A stretch of DNA of 5,263 bases from CAYLNK01 sp964384675 (GTDB taxonomy: Bacteria; Acidobacteriota; Thermoanaerobaculia; UBA5066), in NCBI GenBank assembly GCA_964384675.1, contig CAYLNK010000396.1, positions 1 to 5,263 of the forward strand, in the 5' to 3' direction. The notes below the pieces were generated by a model. It did no database searches, was not told the DNA's origin, and saw only the letters and a program-made list of their open reading frames with translations. Positions 4,893 to 5,263 of this stretch are shown here, one piece after another (within the stretch, counting starts at the first letter, position 1; every line of letters begins with the position of its first letter). The position numbers and the translations under genes were made by a program.

Positions 4893-5263
4893 CGCCCGCC
4901 TCTCCCGGCTGGAGACGGCGGGTGTGCTGGCGGTCGCGATCGGGGTCTTCCTGCTCCTCGGCGGACCGATCTGGGCGCATCGCTGGGACCCCGACGCGTC
5001 GATCGTCTACAGCTACGTCCCGATCCCGATCCTGGTCTTCGCGATCCTCCTCGCAACACGGCGCTTCGGCCTGCGCGCGTTCGTCCTCGAGTCGCTCCGC
5101 CTGACGGTGCTCAAGTTCGGGCTCACGGCCGGCTTCCTCATCGTCCTCTGGACCACGCAGACCCCGCCGCCGCCGGACCGCCCGCTCGACCCGGTCGCGC
5201 GCCGGACGCCGACGCCCGCCGCCCTGACCACCGCCGTGCCGACGGCCACGCCTGCGGTGTCCG
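4864..5263 (+). CDS. Three-helix membrane protein with Pro/Thr-rich tail, partial (3' end beyond window)
   Basis: The family is not recognised. The visible 133 residues, read from GTG 4864, contain three hydrophobic segments: about 19-38 (AGVLAVAIGVFLLLGGPIWA), 47-65 (IVYSYVPIPILVFAILLAT) and 79-97 (containing KFGLTAGFLIVLW). From residue 100 a Pro/Thr/Ala-rich stretch (TPPPPDRPLDP, then PTPAALTTAVPTATPA) reads as a linker to a domain outside the window, probably on the far side of the membrane. The hydrophobic pattern exists only in this frame; the two other plus frames give Arg/Ser-rich or interrupted products. GTG 4864 begins 9 nt after the peptidase stop and has no good Shine-Dalgarno; a GTG at 4924 is a less likely start because it would cut into the first helix. 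The gene appears to be the last visible member of the toxin-antitoxin/peptidase unit. A role in anchoring or presenting a periplasmic domain is conceivable but unproven. Confidence 0.7.
   Translation, partial: MGPDTDRHGIARLSRLETAGVLAVAIGVFLLLGGPIWAHRWDPDASIVYSYVPIPILVFAILLATRRFGLRAFVLESLRLTVLKFGLTAGFLIVLWTTQTPPPPDRPLDPVARRTPTPAALTTAVPTATPAVS

Noticed and set aside
3085..4980. Long minus-strand open frame of 631 codons opposite the toxin and peptidase genes
   Set aside because: It is antisense to two genes with clear motifs (PIN acidic residues, signal peptide and HExxH). Its product is Arg/Gly/Asp-rich with no recognisable domain, as expected for chance open frames in very GC-rich DNA.
4862..5104. 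Plus-strand open frame of 80 codons starting at GTG 4862
   Set aside because: Its product is Ser/Arg-rich and stops, while the frame of GTG 4864 gives three clean hydrophobic helices through the same DNA.

Overview
The window is very GC-rich, coding-dense bacterial DNA with strongly GC-biased third codon positions, short or overlapping gene junctions, GTG and TTG starts and weak or absent Shine-Dalgarno sites at several genes. The gene styles (a long ECF-like sigma factor coupled to a zinc-finger/TPR membrane protein, a Phd/PIN toxin-antitoxin pair, a secreted HExxH protein) suggest a free-living high-GC group such as Acidobacteriota or Myxococcota. That assignment is a guess from style; no marker gene is present.

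Left part (1-1766, minus strand): a sigma-70-family factor (885-1766) overlaps by 17 nt the start of a membrane-anchored anti-sigma-like protein (1-901, running off the left edge). The latter has a zf-HC2-type H-x3-C-x2-C finger, one transmembrane helix and TPR-like helices. Sigma factor followed by finger-TM-TPR matches the N-terminal layout I recall for sigma-linked TPR-CHAT (caspase-like protease) proteins, so a CHAT domain may lie just outside the window.

Middle (1767-2771): a 69-nt divergent intergenic region separates the sigma gene from a plus-strand cytoplasmic protein of 311 residues (1836-2771) that I cannot assign to a named family. Its divergent position makes it a candidate cargo or partner of the sigma/anti-sigma pair.

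Right part (2772-5263, plus strand): a compact unit of Phd/YefM antitoxin (2826-3068), VapC-like PIN toxin starting at TTG (3065-3463), a secreted HExxH metallopeptidase-like protein (3460-4854) and a three-helix membrane protein cut by the window edge (4864-5263). The first two junctions are 4-nt overlaps and the third is a 9-nt gap, so the peptidase and membrane genes appear to be transcribed with the toxin-antitoxin pair. A double palindrome (2793-2815) lies over an extended -10 promoter placed so that the antitoxin mRNA would be leaderless. A GC-rich hairpin sequence is embedded in the peptidase gene (3726-3753), and a 9-bp inverted repeat (4857-4892) buries the start codon of the last gene.

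There is no gene-free stretch longer than 69 bases, and I saw no tRNA, rRNA, CRISPR array, insertion sequence or intrinsic terminator.
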